Part shown: in pieces, positions 44,733 through 52,672 of the stretch
Numbering within the stretch: the stretch's first letter is position 1
Layout: every line of letters starts with the position of its first letter
NCBI RefSeq assembly: GCF_044386045.1
Contig: NZ_JBISCD010000040.1
Location: forward strand, 62,001 to 126,000
DNA from: Thalassobellus sediminis
GTDB lineage: Bacteria > Bacteroidota > Bacteroidia > Flavobacteriales > Flavobacteriaceae
DNA: 64,000 bases
Direction: 5' to 3'
Notes under the pieces: generated by a model
Told to the model about the DNA's origin: nothing
Seen by the model: only the letters and a program-made list of their open reading frames with translations
Database searches by the model: none
Position numbers and translations under genes: made by a program

Positions 44733-46274
44733 ATGAAAATAAAATATATATTAAATACATTATTCACAACAATAATAGCATTAACTGTTATAAGTTGCGG
44801 TTATAATGAAGATGTAATAGAAGAATTATCTATAAATAGAGAATTTGCGCCTGTAAATTTAACAGCAAATGTTAGAACCCAGACAAGTGTAGAGTTAAAC
44901 TGGACTACAAATGACAATATGGATTATTATATTGTAGAGTTTAGTGCAGACGACCCAACGTTTTCTACTATTTTCTTAAATGAACAAGTTACTGCTGATC
45001 AATTACCTATCACAATTAGATTAGAAGGTGAAACAGTTTACTCAATAAGAGTAAAAGGGGTTAGTCTAAGAGGATTAAATGATTCTTCATGGGCATTAGG
45101 TGAGGCAGAAACTTTATCTGAACAAATCATGCTACCCTCTGAAATTGGAGATATACAGTATGATAAAGCAATTTTAAGATGGGAAGGCGGTTTAAATGTT
45201 TCACATTTTATTATTCAACCTGGAGATATTAGACATGATATTACAGCTCAAGAAAAAGCAGATGGTTTAGCTACAGTAGAAGGCTTAACTTCGGATGCGG
45301 AAACTTCAGTTATTCTTTATAATAACACAAAGGTAAGAGGAACAGCTGCATTTAATACCGAAGTAGATCCTGCAACTGGAACCTTAGTATCTACTAATGA
45401 TGATATACTACAAATGATTACAAATGCCGCTTCTGGAGATGTTTTATTATTAGAAGCTGGAGATTACTCAGCACAAACGGGAACTGCAAACTTAGATAAA
45501 TCTATTACAATAAGAGGCTTACTAAGTTACAGCAAGCCTTTGTTAGCAATTAATTTTCAAGTTAATGATGGCACAACAGATTTAAATTTAATTAATTTAG
45601 ATTTAAATGGAAATCTATCTACTTCTGATGTAGTTAGATATACTGGAGTTGGCAACTATAATTCATTATTGATTAGCGGGTGTATAGTTCATGATTTTTC
45701 CCGTTCTTTTATCGCTGGTAATGTAACTGACGCCATAGTGCAATCAGTAACTGTTGAGAATTGCATTGTAACTAACATCTTAACTTCTGGAGGTGATTTT
45801 ATAGATTTTAGAAACTCAGATTTATTAAACCTTACAGTTAAAACAAGTACGTTTAATAACTGTGCTCCAGGGCGTGATTTTATTAGACTAGATGCTGCTG
45901 GCACCTCAAACGGTAATGCCATATGTAATATTTTATTAGATAGTTGTACACTATATGGCTGTTCTGATAGCTCTAGTAGAAGAATACTATATGTAAGATT
46001 TCAAACGAACTTAGTTACTGTTAAAAACATGTTAATTACTGAAACAGACTCTGAAGGTTACGCTGATAGAACTGGAGTTGATGAAAATCCAATATTCGAT
46101 AATAACAATTACTTTAATGCTCCTGGTTTTTATGATAGTAGCCAATTTATTTTTGATACAGGTACCTTTACTGAATTAGATCCTGGTTTCGTAAATGCTT
46201 TAGAAGGCGACTTTACGATTACAAATCAAACATTATTAGACAATCAAGTGGGAGACCCACGTTGGAGACTTTAA
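44733..46274 (+). CDS. Surface lipoprotein with Fn3 and DUF4957/DUF5123-like beta-helix
   Basis: This 513-residue lipoprotein has a signal ending TVISCGYNED. A Fn3-like module (about 38-125, APVNLTANVRTQTSVELNWTT) and a second sandwich (about 130-205) precede a right-handed beta-helix (about 215-505) of the DUF4957/DUF5123 kind, ending in DPGFVNALEGDFTI and VGDPRWRL. Proteins of this type are regular partners of SusCD in pectin loci and are thought to be surface glycan-binding proteins. No lyase or hydrolase catalytic pattern is visible. It is the last gene before the terminator at 46315. Confidence 0.85.
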   Translation: MKIKYILNTLFTTIIALTVISCGYNEDVIEELSINREFAPVNLTANVRTQTSVELNWTTNDNMDYYIVEFSADDPTFSTIFLNEQVTADQLPITIRLEGETVYSIRVKGVSLRGLNDSSWALGEAETLSEQIMLPSEIGDIQYDKAILRWEGGLNVSHFIIQPGDIRHDITAQEKADGLATVEGLTSDAETSVILYNNTKVRGTAAFNTEVDPATGTLVSTNDDILQMITNAASGDVLLLEAGDYSAQTGTANLDKSITIRGLLSYSKPLLAINFQVNDGTTDLNLINLDLNGNLSTSDVVRYTGVGNYNSLLISGCIVHDFSRSFIAGNVTDAIVQSVTVENCIVTNILTSGGDFIDFRNSDLLNLTVKTSTFNNCAPGRDFIRLDAAGTSNGNAICNILLDSCTLYGCSDSSSRRILYVRFQTNLVTVKNMLITETDSEGYADRTGVDENPIFDNNNYFNAPGFYDSSQFIFDTGTFTELDPGFVNALEGDFTITNQTLLDNQVGDPRWRL

Positions 46275-46314
46275 TAAAAGTTAATTAAAATAATAAGTTT
46301 GTTATATAAACATT

Positions 46315-46350
46315 AAAGGGGGGATGCATCATTTATGCATACCCCCTTTT
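46315..46350 (+). terminator. Strong rho-independent terminator between the SusCD operon and the PL1-CE8 gene
   Basis: AAAGGGGG plus ATGCAT pairs with ATGCAT plus CCCCCTTT, with one mismatch between the two blocks and a five-base loop. A T-rich tail follows. Its end lies only 41 bases before the next start codon, leaving little room for a separate promoter after it. Confidence 0.85.
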
Positions 46351-46391
46351 TAATTTTACTTAAATTTAATTTAAAGAATAAAAAATTAATT

Positions 46392-48638
46392 ATGATTAAA
46401 AAAACGGGTTTATTAATTACACTAATCCTATTCTTTCTCAACATTAATTTCGCACAACAACTAGCATTCCCAACCGCAAGAGGTTTTGGAAAACATGCAA
46501 CTGGTGGTCGAGGTGGCATCATTTATACTGTTACAAATTTAAATGATGAAGGCGAAGGAAGCTTTAGAAAAGGTATTCAAAAAAAAGGACCTAGAACAAT
46601 TGTATTTGCTATTTCCGGAACTATAGAATTAAAATCTAAACTTGATGTAAACAAAGGAAAAGGTGATTTGACCATTCTAGGACAAACAGCTCCTGGTGAT
46701 GGTATTACACTTAAAGGTTATTCTTTTACTATAAAAGCAGATAACGTTATTGTGCAATACTTGAGATTTAGAATGGGCGATGTAAATAATTATGAAGGTG
46801 ATGCTTTAGGTTGCAATAACACAAAAAATGTAATTATAGATCATTGCTCGATAAGTTGGGGAACAGATGAAAATGCTTCTTTTTACAACAACAAAGATTT
46901 TACATTGCAATACTGCATTATTTCTGAAGCTTTAAATAAATCGGTACACGAAAAAGGCGCGCATGGGTACGGCGGTATTTGGGGAGGCGTAAAAGCGTCT
47001 TTTCATCATAACTTAATTGTAAGTAATAATAGTAGAAACCCTAGGTTTAGTGGTTCTTCTACTACTGAAAATTCTGAAAATGAATTTGTAGATTTCAGAA
47101 ATAATGTCATTTATAACTGGGGAGCAAATAATATTTATGGCGGAGAAAAAGGCACATACAATTTGGTGAATAATTATTTTAAATCGGGACCGGCAACAAC
47201 ATCATCGAAACTAGATAGAATAGTAAGCCCTTCAGAACCTTACGGACAGTTTTATGTAGATGGAAATTTTGTTAATGACTATGAAGATATTACAAAAAAT
47301 AATTGGAATGGTGGTGTTCAATGTGATAATCCGCTAGAAGCTAAATTAGATACTGAAATTAATATTTCAGATAATATTGCAACGCAAAGTGCTATAGAAG
47401 CATACGAAAGCGTTTTAAAAGAAGCTGGCGCTAGCAAACAAAGAGATGCTGTTGATGCTAGAATAGTGCATAACACAAAAGAAGGAAGTGCTAATTATAA
47501 AAAAGGCATTATAGATTCTCAACAAGATGTTGGTGGGTGGCCCATTTTAAAAACAGAACAAGCTCAATTAGATTCTGATAAAGACGGCATACCTAATGAA
47601 TGGGAACTAGAAAACAACTTAAACCCTAATGCTAAAGATTCTCATTTAAACACCTTAGACAAAAACTACACAAATATTGAAATTTATAGCCATTCTTTAG
47701 TTAATAGTTCGACTAAAAAAAAAAGAATAATTGAAGGTATTAAATATGACTTTGTTGTAGCTTCAAATGGAACAGGTGACTTTACAAAGGTTCAGGAAGC
47801 TATAAATAGTGTTCCAGATTTTAGAAAAAATGAAACTAAAATCTATATTAAAAATGGTATTTATAAAGAAAAATTAATTTTACCAACTTCAAAAACCAAT
47901 GTCACTTTTGTAGGAGAAGATAAAGATAAAACTATTTTAACCTATGATGATTTCGCACAGAAACATAATACCTTTGGAGAAGAAGTAGGTACAACGGGTT
48001 CTACTTCTTTCTATGTATTTGGAAATAATTTCAAAGCTAAAAATATCACTTTTGAAAACAGCGCAGGTCCAATTGGTCAAGCAGTTGCAGTACGCGTTGA
48101 TGGAGATAGAGTTATATTTCAAAACTGCAACTTCTTAGGAAATCAAGACACGCTTTACCTTCACGGAAACCAAAGCAGGCAATATTACAAAGATTGTTAT
48201 ATAGAAGGCACTGTCGATTTTATTTTTGGATGGTCTACGGGCTATTTTGAAAACTGTGAGATCCATAGTAAAAATAGAGGATACATAACAGCTGCTTCAA
48301 CCAATAAAGAAAGTGCATATGGTATGGTTTTTAATAACTGTAAATTAACCGGAAGCGCTTTAGAAAATACTTTTTATTTAGGCAGGCCATGGAGGGATTA
48401 TGCACAAACAATTTGGTTAAACTGCTATATGGATAAACATATAAAACCTGAAGGTTGGCATAATTGGAATAAAACTAATGCAGAACTTACAACTTGCTAC
48501 GCTGAATATAACTCTACTGGACCTGGATCTTCTAAAAAGCGGGTAAAATGGGCTAAAAATTTATCTAAAAAAGAAAGCGAAAAATATACTTTAGATAAAG
48601 TCTTAAAAGGTAAAGACAATTGGATACCAAAATTATAG
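46392..48638 (+). CDS. Bifunctional PL1 pectate lyase - CE8 pectin methylesterase fusion
   Basis: I set the start at 46392 (748 residues), giving the signal MIKKTGLLITLILFFLNINFAQ. The upstream in-frame ATG at 46335 lies inside a terminator hairpin. Residues about 22-400 form a PL1 beta-helix (AFPTARGFGKHATGGRGG, IIDHCSISWGTDE, FHHNLIVSNNSRNPRFSG). A short DSDKDGIPNEWE linker leads to CE8 (about 440-740), with GQAVAVRV, FLGNQDTLY, IEGTVDFIFGW and YLGRPWRDYAQTI all intact. The protein can therefore de-esterify homogalacturonan and cut the exposed stretch by beta-elimination. No T9SS tail or lipobox is seen, so it is probably periplasmic. Confidence 0.95.
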   Translation: MIKKTGLLITLILFFLNINFAQQLAFPTARGFGKHATGGRGGIIYTVTNLNDEGEGSFRKGIQKKGPRTIVFAISGTIELKSKLDVNKGKGDLTILGQTAPGDGITLKGYSFTIKADNVIVQYLRFRMGDVNNYEGDALGCNNTKNVIIDHCSISWGTDENASFYNNKDFTLQYCIISEALNKSVHEKGAHGYGGIWGGVKASFHHNLIVSNNSRNPRFSGSSTTENSENEFVDFRNNVIYNWGANNIYGGEKGTYNLVNNYFKSGPATTSSKLDRIVSPSEPYGQFYVDGNFVNDYEDITKNNWNGGVQCDNPLEAKLDTEINISDNIATQSAIEAYESVLKEAGASKQRDAVDARIVHNTKEGSANYKKGIIDSQQDVGGWPILKTEQAQLDSDKDGIPNEWELENNLNPNAKDSHLNTLDKNYTNIEIYSHSLVNSSTKKKRIIEGIKYDFVVASNGTGDFTKVQEAINSVPDFRKNETKIYIKNGIYKEKLILPTSKTNVTFVGEDKDKTILTYDDFAQKHNTFGEEVGTTGSTSFYVFGNNFKAKNITFENSAGPIGQAVAVRVDGDRVIFQNCNFLGNQDTLYLHGNQSRQYYKDCYIEGTVDFIFGWSTGYFENCEIHSKNRGYITAASTNKESAYGMVFNNCKLTGSALENTFYLGRPWRDYAQTIWLNCYMDKHIKPEGWHNWNKTNAELTTCYAEYNSTGPGSSKKRVKWAKNLSKKESEKYTLDKVLKGKDNWIPKL

Positions 48639-48686
48639 TTTTGATAAAAAAACAATAGTTTTTTATTGAATTTATAAATCTTTTAA

Positions 48687-48718
48687 AAGAAAGTTATGCC
48701 AAGTATATCAACTTTCTT
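48687..48718 (+). terminator. Weak hairpin before the GH28 gene
   Basis: AAGAAAGTT pairs with AACTTTCTT across a 14-base loop, just upstream of operator site 2. There is no T-run, so it may be a weak terminator of the PL1-CE8 gene or part of the GH28 leader. Confidence 0.25.
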
Positions 48719-48725
48719 ACCTTAG

Positions 48726-48739
48726 TACAATCGATTGTA
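48726..48739. promoter_or_regulatory. Palindromic operator candidate TACAATCGATTGTA (site 2)
   Basis: This perfect 14-bp palindrome lies 15 bases before the GH28 start codon, a position where a bound repressor would block transcription or early elongation. It shares the AATCGATT core with sites at 37187 and 58715, both next to other pectin genes. Confidence 0.55.
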
Positions 48740-48754
48740 ATTAAACTAAAATCA

Positions 48755-50188
48755 ATGAAACTAAACACAAAAAAAACACTAAACTTATTATTCTGTCTTG
48801 CAATTTTTGCAGCCTCTTTAAACTCTTGTAAAGAAAAAGCAAATGAAGAAAAGGTTCCAGAAATAGACACATTTGCTGCTGCTGATAAAATTATCAGAGA
48901 AATAAAAAAACTAGAATTTCCTGAGAAAACTTTAAATATTATTGATTTTGGGGCTATAGCAGATGGTAAAACTTTAAATACACAAGCCATAAAAAAGGCT
49001 ATTGATTCTTGTAATATCTCTGGTGGAGGTAAAGTAGTTATTCCTTCTGGCAACTTTTTAACTGGCCCAATCGTTTTAAAAAGCAATGTTAATCTTCATC
49101 TAGAAGAAGGTGCCAATGTATTATTTACAACAGACAAAAGTGCTTATTTGCCTGCTGTTCATACATCTTATGAAGCTGTTGAATTAATGAATTACTCGCC
49201 ACTTATTTATGCTTACAAGCAAAACAATATTGCTGTAACGGGTAAAGGAATTTTTAATGGTCAAGCAGACAGAGAAAATTGGTGGCCATGGTGTGGAGCT
49301 AAAAGATATGGAAACATAGAAGGAGAACCTCACCAAAGAGACGACCACAATTTACCGAGGTTACGTACTATGAACGAAAACGCAACACCAGTTGCCGAAC
49401 GCACTTTTGGAGAAGGGCATCAACTACGTCCATTGTTTTTTCAACCTTTTGAATGTGATAATGTATTGATACAGGGTGTTACTTTTACAAACGCTCCTTT
49501 TTGGGTTTTACATCCTATTAAATGTAATTATGTTAGAGTTGATGGTGTAACTGTTAGTAGCCATGGACCAAACAATGATGGTTGCGATCCAGAATATTCA
49601 AAGTATGTTCATATTACAAATTGCACGTTTGATACTGGTGATGATTGTATTGCTATTAAATCAGGAAGAAATGAAGAAGGTAGACGTATAAATATTCCAA
49701 GTGAAAATATAGTAATTGAAAATTGCGATATGCAAGATGGTCATGGAGGCGTTGTTATGGGCAGCGAAATTTCGGCTGGAGTAAGAAATGTTTACGTTAG
49801 AAATTGCAAAATGGATAGCCCTAATTTAGATAGAGCCATAAGAATCAAAACAAACACATTAAGAGGTGGATTTGTTGAAAACGTTTATGTAAAAAATATT
49901 AAAGTTGGTCAAGTAAAAGAAGCTGTTTTAAAAATCAATACCTACTATGGCATTTATGCTAACCAAGAAGGAAATTTTATTCCCTCAATAAAGAACATAC
50001 ACCTTCAAGATATTGAAGTAGAAAATGGAGGTAAATATGGTATTTTAATTAAAGGAAGAGAAGAAAATCTAGTTAAAAATGTGACATTAACTAATGTACA
50101 TATAAAAGGAGCTAAAACACCTTTATCTGTTGAAAATTCAGAGCCTATTATATTTAAAAACACCACTATAAACGGAAAACAATACTAA
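48755..50188 (+). CDS. GH28 polygalacturonase-family lipoprotein (first copy)
   Basis: This 477-residue lipoprotein has a signal ending LNSCKEK. The GH28 beta-helix is complete, with INIDFGA-type opening NIIDFGAIADGKTLNT. The catalytic motifs are GPNNDGCDPEYS (Asn-Asp), TGDDCIAIKSG (Asp-Asp), DGHGGVVMGSE (His-Gly) and RAIRIKTN (Arg-Lys). The enzyme hydrolyses alpha-1,4-galacturonan, probably as an exo-enzyme on oligosaccharides given its family relatives in Bacteroidota. It heads a + strand run with DUF4861 and GH105, preceded by an ATCGAT palindrome. Confidence 0.94.
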   Translation: MKLNTKKTLNLLFCLAIFAASLNSCKEKANEEKVPEIDTFAAADKIIREIKKLEFPEKTLNIIDFGAIADGKTLNTQAIKKAIDSCNISGGGKVVIPSGNFLTGPIVLKSNVNLHLEEGANVLFTTDKSAYLPAVHTSYEAVELMNYSPLIYAYKQNNIAVTGKGIFNGQADRENWWPWCGAKRYGNIEGEPHQRDDHNLPRLRTMNENATPVAERTFGEGHQLRPLFFQPFECDNVLIQGVTFTNAPFWVLHPIKCNYVRVDGVTVSSHGPNNDGCDPEYSKYVHITNCTFDTGDDCIAIKSGRNEEGRRINIPSENIVIENCDMQDGHGGVVMGSEISAGVRNVYVRNCKMDSPNLDRAIRIKTNTLRGGFVENVYVKNIKVGQVKEAVLKINTYYGIYANQEGNFIPSIKNIHLQDIEVENGGKYGILIKGREENLVKNVTLTNVHIKGAKTPLSVENSEPIIFKNTTINGKQY

Positions 50189-50212
50189 ACAAACTATAAG
50201 CAAAATTATATC

Positions 50213-51223
50213 ATGAAAAACTTAGCAATTATATCTATAGTGTTTTTGAGTCTTTTTTCTTGTAAAGAAAAAAAATCTGACATTCCAATAGAAACCTCGA
50301 ATGATGCAGTTGAAACACAAATAACTTCTAAAAGTTATGCAGAAATTTCTGTTGCAGTAGGAGGAAAATGGGTTGATGGCTCAAGAGGTCATAAGGAATA
50401 TATAGACGGAACATTCAAAAATGTAGATTCACTTCAAGTTCCAGCTGAACATACAGACCACACTTGGTATATTCGCTATGAAGGCCCAGGTTGGGAGAAT
50501 AGCAAAATAGGATATCGCTTATATTTAGACTGGAGAAATGCTATTGATATATATGGAAAGAAAGTAGATTCGTTAGTGCTACCATATGTTGGTCAAGATG
50601 GATTTGATTCGTATCATGAAGATGCTCCTTGGGGACAAGATATATTGAAAGCAGGAAAATCAATGGGAATTGGTGGTTACGGACGCATAGTTGCCGATAC
50701 TGTTGTTCATTTTCAAAAAGTAAAAAACACCTTTGCTAGTGTTGAAAACTCAGAAAGTAGTTCTTCTGTAAATATAGAATACACAGAATGGGAATCTGGT
50801 AATGAAAGCATCGATTTAAAATCAAAACTTACTATTTATCCGCAAGACAGATTTACCAAAGTAGAATTAACACCTTCAAAAGAAGTTTCTGGATTATGTA
50901 CTGGTATTGTAAAACACGGTTTAGCACTTCAAAAAAAGGAAGGTGAAAAATGGGCATATATTGCAACTTATGGCGTACAGACCGTAACAAGTCCTCCAGA
51001 TAATTTAGGAATGGCATTGTTTTACAAACTTGATGAAGTAGCAGAACAGAAAGAAGGTATTGATGACAACTTAGTTATTTTTAAACCGTCTACTAAGACT
51101 TTAACATATTACTTTTTAGGAGCTTGGGAACAAGAAACTAATGGTATTAAAACCGAAGAAGCTTTTATTACTGACTTAAACAAAAAATTAGAATCATTAG
51201 AAAGAACGAATACAATAAACTAA
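50213..51223 (+). CDS. DUF4861 lipoprotein of a pectin locus
   Basis: This 336-residue lipoprotein has a short signal ending SLFSCKEKK. The rest matches my recollection of the DUF4861 family: AEISVAVGGKWVDG, then DHTWYIRYEGPGWENSKIGYRLYLDWRN, and later HEDAPWGQDILKAG. The fold is expected to be beta-rich. The conserved Asp, His and Trp residues in these segments could be a catalytic or metal site, but no activity can be assigned from sequence. It lies 24 bases after GH28 and 6 bases before GH105, a pairing that suggests action on unsaturated or decorated galacturonides. Confidence 0.8.
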   Translation: MKNLAIISIVFLSLFSCKEKKSDIPIETSNDAVETQITSKSYAEISVAVGGKWVDGSRGHKEYIDGTFKNVDSLQVPAEHTDHTWYIRYEGPGWENSKIGYRLYLDWRNAIDIYGKKVDSLVLPYVGQDGFDSYHEDAPWGQDILKAGKSMGIGGYGRIVADTVVHFQKVKNTFASVENSESSSSVNIEYTEWESGNESIDLKSKLTIYPQDRFTKVELTPSKEVSGLCTGIVKHGLALQKKEGEKWAYIATYGVQTVTSPPDNLGMALFYKLDEVAEQKEGIDDNLVIFKPSTKTLTYYFLGAWEQETNGIKTEEAFITDLNKKLESLERTNTIN

Positions 51224-51229
51224 TATAAA

Positions 51230-52459
51230 ATGAAAACTTCAACTAAATACATCGCTCTTATTGCTATAACTCTAGGGGTATTTGCTACATCTTGTAAAGA
51301 TTCTAAAAAAGAAACTATTCAAGAAGAAACTACTACAATAGAAAAAGCTGTTCCAGAAAACTTAAAATGGTCAGAACGCATGGCGTTATCTATCATGAAA
51401 CGTTTTCCTAAAGCAAGCGCTGTAGATAATCACGCTAAAATAAACTGGAATTACAAACATGGGTTATTAGGCTTATCTTTTGAAAAACTGTATCAAAAAA
51501 CTGGTAATGAAAAATATTTTGAATATGAAAAAGGATATGTCGATGATTTAATTGATAGCACTGGAACTATTCAAGGTTATAAAATGGAAAAATATAACAT
51601 TGATAATATTAATGCTGGTAAAATTCTTTTCTTCATCTATGAAAAAACAAAAGATGAAAGATATTTAACAGCTATTAAGACATTAAGAAAGCAATTTGAA
51701 GGACATCCAAGAACTAATTCTGGAGGTTTATGGCATAAGAAAATATATCCAAACCAAATGTGGTTAGATGGGTTATATATGGGGCAACCATTTTATGCTA
51801 AATACATTTCAGAATATGAAGATGGCAAAAACTTTGATGATGTGGTGCACCAATTCGACTTAAGCTATAAACAAACATTAGACGAAAAAACAGGCTTATT
51901 ATACCATGCTTGGGATGAAAGCAAGAAAATGGGTTGGGCAGATATAGAAACTGGTAAATCACCAAACTTCTGGTCGCGTTCTTTAGGTTGGTATGCTATG
52001 GCATTAGTTGATGTATTAGATTATTTACCAAAAGACCATCCAAAAAGAGACAATTTAATTGGCTATTTAAATGACTTATCAACAGCTTTAGTAAAAGTAC
52101 AAGACTCAACAGGTATTTGGTATCAAATTCCCGATCTAGCAGATAGAAAAGGCAACTATTTAGAATCATCAGGAACAGCAATGTTTGCTTATGCATTTGC
52201 TAAAGGTGTTAACAAAGGTTATTTACCAGAAAGCTTTAAAGGTGCTGCAAACAAAGCTTTTGATGGACTTATAAAAGAATTGATTAAAGTAGACGAAGAT
52301 GGAGAAATTCATCTTACTCAAACTTGTAAAGGAGCAGGTTTAGGAGGAAATCCATATAGAGATGGTTCTTTTGAATATTACATTAGTGAAGCAAAAAAAG
52401 TAAACAATTTACATGGTACTGGTCCATTTATTTTGGCTGCTTTAGAATTAAATAGATAA
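51230..52459 (+). CDS. GH105 unsaturated galacturonyl hydrolase, lipoprotein
   Basis: This 409-residue lipoprotein has a signal ending FATSCKDSK. The (alpha/alpha)6 barrel has the GH105 landmarks: NYKHGLLGLSFEKLY, NAGKILFFIYEKT, NQMWLDGLYMGQPFYA with the catalytic Asp about residue 180, FWSRSLGWYAMALVDVLDYLP and LESSGTAMFAYAFAKG. These enzymes hydrate and remove the 4,5-unsaturated galacturonate at the non-reducing end of pectate- or rhamnogalacturonan-lyase products. It acts downstream of the PL1 and PL10 lyases encoded nearby. A hairpin follows 9 bases after its stop. Confidence 0.94.
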   Translation: MKTSTKYIALIAITLGVFATSCKDSKKETIQEETTTIEKAVPENLKWSERMALSIMKRFPKASAVDNHAKINWNYKHGLLGLSFEKLYQKTGNEKYFEYEKGYVDDLIDSTGTIQGYKMEKYNIDNINAGKILFFIYEKTKDERYLTAIKTLRKQFEGHPRTNSGGLWHKKIYPNQMWLDGLYMGQPFYAKYISEYEDGKNFDDVVHQFDLSYKQTLDEKTGLLYHAWDESKKMGWADIETGKSPNFWSRSLGWYAMALVDVLDYLPKDHPKRDNLIGYLNDLSTALVKVQDSTGIWYQIPDLADRKGNYLESSGTAMFAYAFAKGVNKGYLPESFKGAANKAFDGLIKELIKVDEDGEIHLTQTCKGAGLGGNPYRDGSFEYYISEAKKVNNLHGTGPFILAALELNR

Positions 52460-52468
52460 ATTTAAACT

Positions 52469-52502
52469 TTCAGCACACCCAATAACTATAGGGTGTGCTG
52501 AA
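52469..52502 (+). terminator. Terminator-like hairpin after GH105
   Basis: TTCAGCACACCC pairs perfectly with GGGTGTGCTGAA around a ten-base loop. The T-rich tail is weak. It separates the GH28-DUF4861-GH105 genes from the GH43-GH28-esterase genes. The 170 bases that follow contain no gene. Confidence 0.6.
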
Positions 52503-52672
52503 GTATTATTACGGAAACAAAAGATAGTAATAGAATTATCTAAACTTTTGTTATCAAAATTATTTAGTATAATAAGTGTTGAAAAAGTATATTACTAAAA
52601 ACACAAAGCATTCACAATTTCATTTTTACTTAGATAGTAAATGAACAATATCTAAAGCCAAAAATATAACCG

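Noticed and set aside
46294..46301. TAAGTTTG as a promoter for the PL1-CE8 gene
   Set aside because: It fits the -7 consensus, but there is no TTG at the right distance and a terminator follows at once. Not listed as a promoter.
46335..46391. Upstream in-frame ATG for the PL1-CE8 gene
   Set aside because: The codons fall in the terminator hairpin and its tail. The ATG at 46392 gives a standard signal peptide.
48694..49086. 130-codon open frame on the minus strand
   Set aside because: It is antisense to the start of the GH28 gene and covers its operator candidate. The composition looks like a mirror of the GH28 coding sequence.
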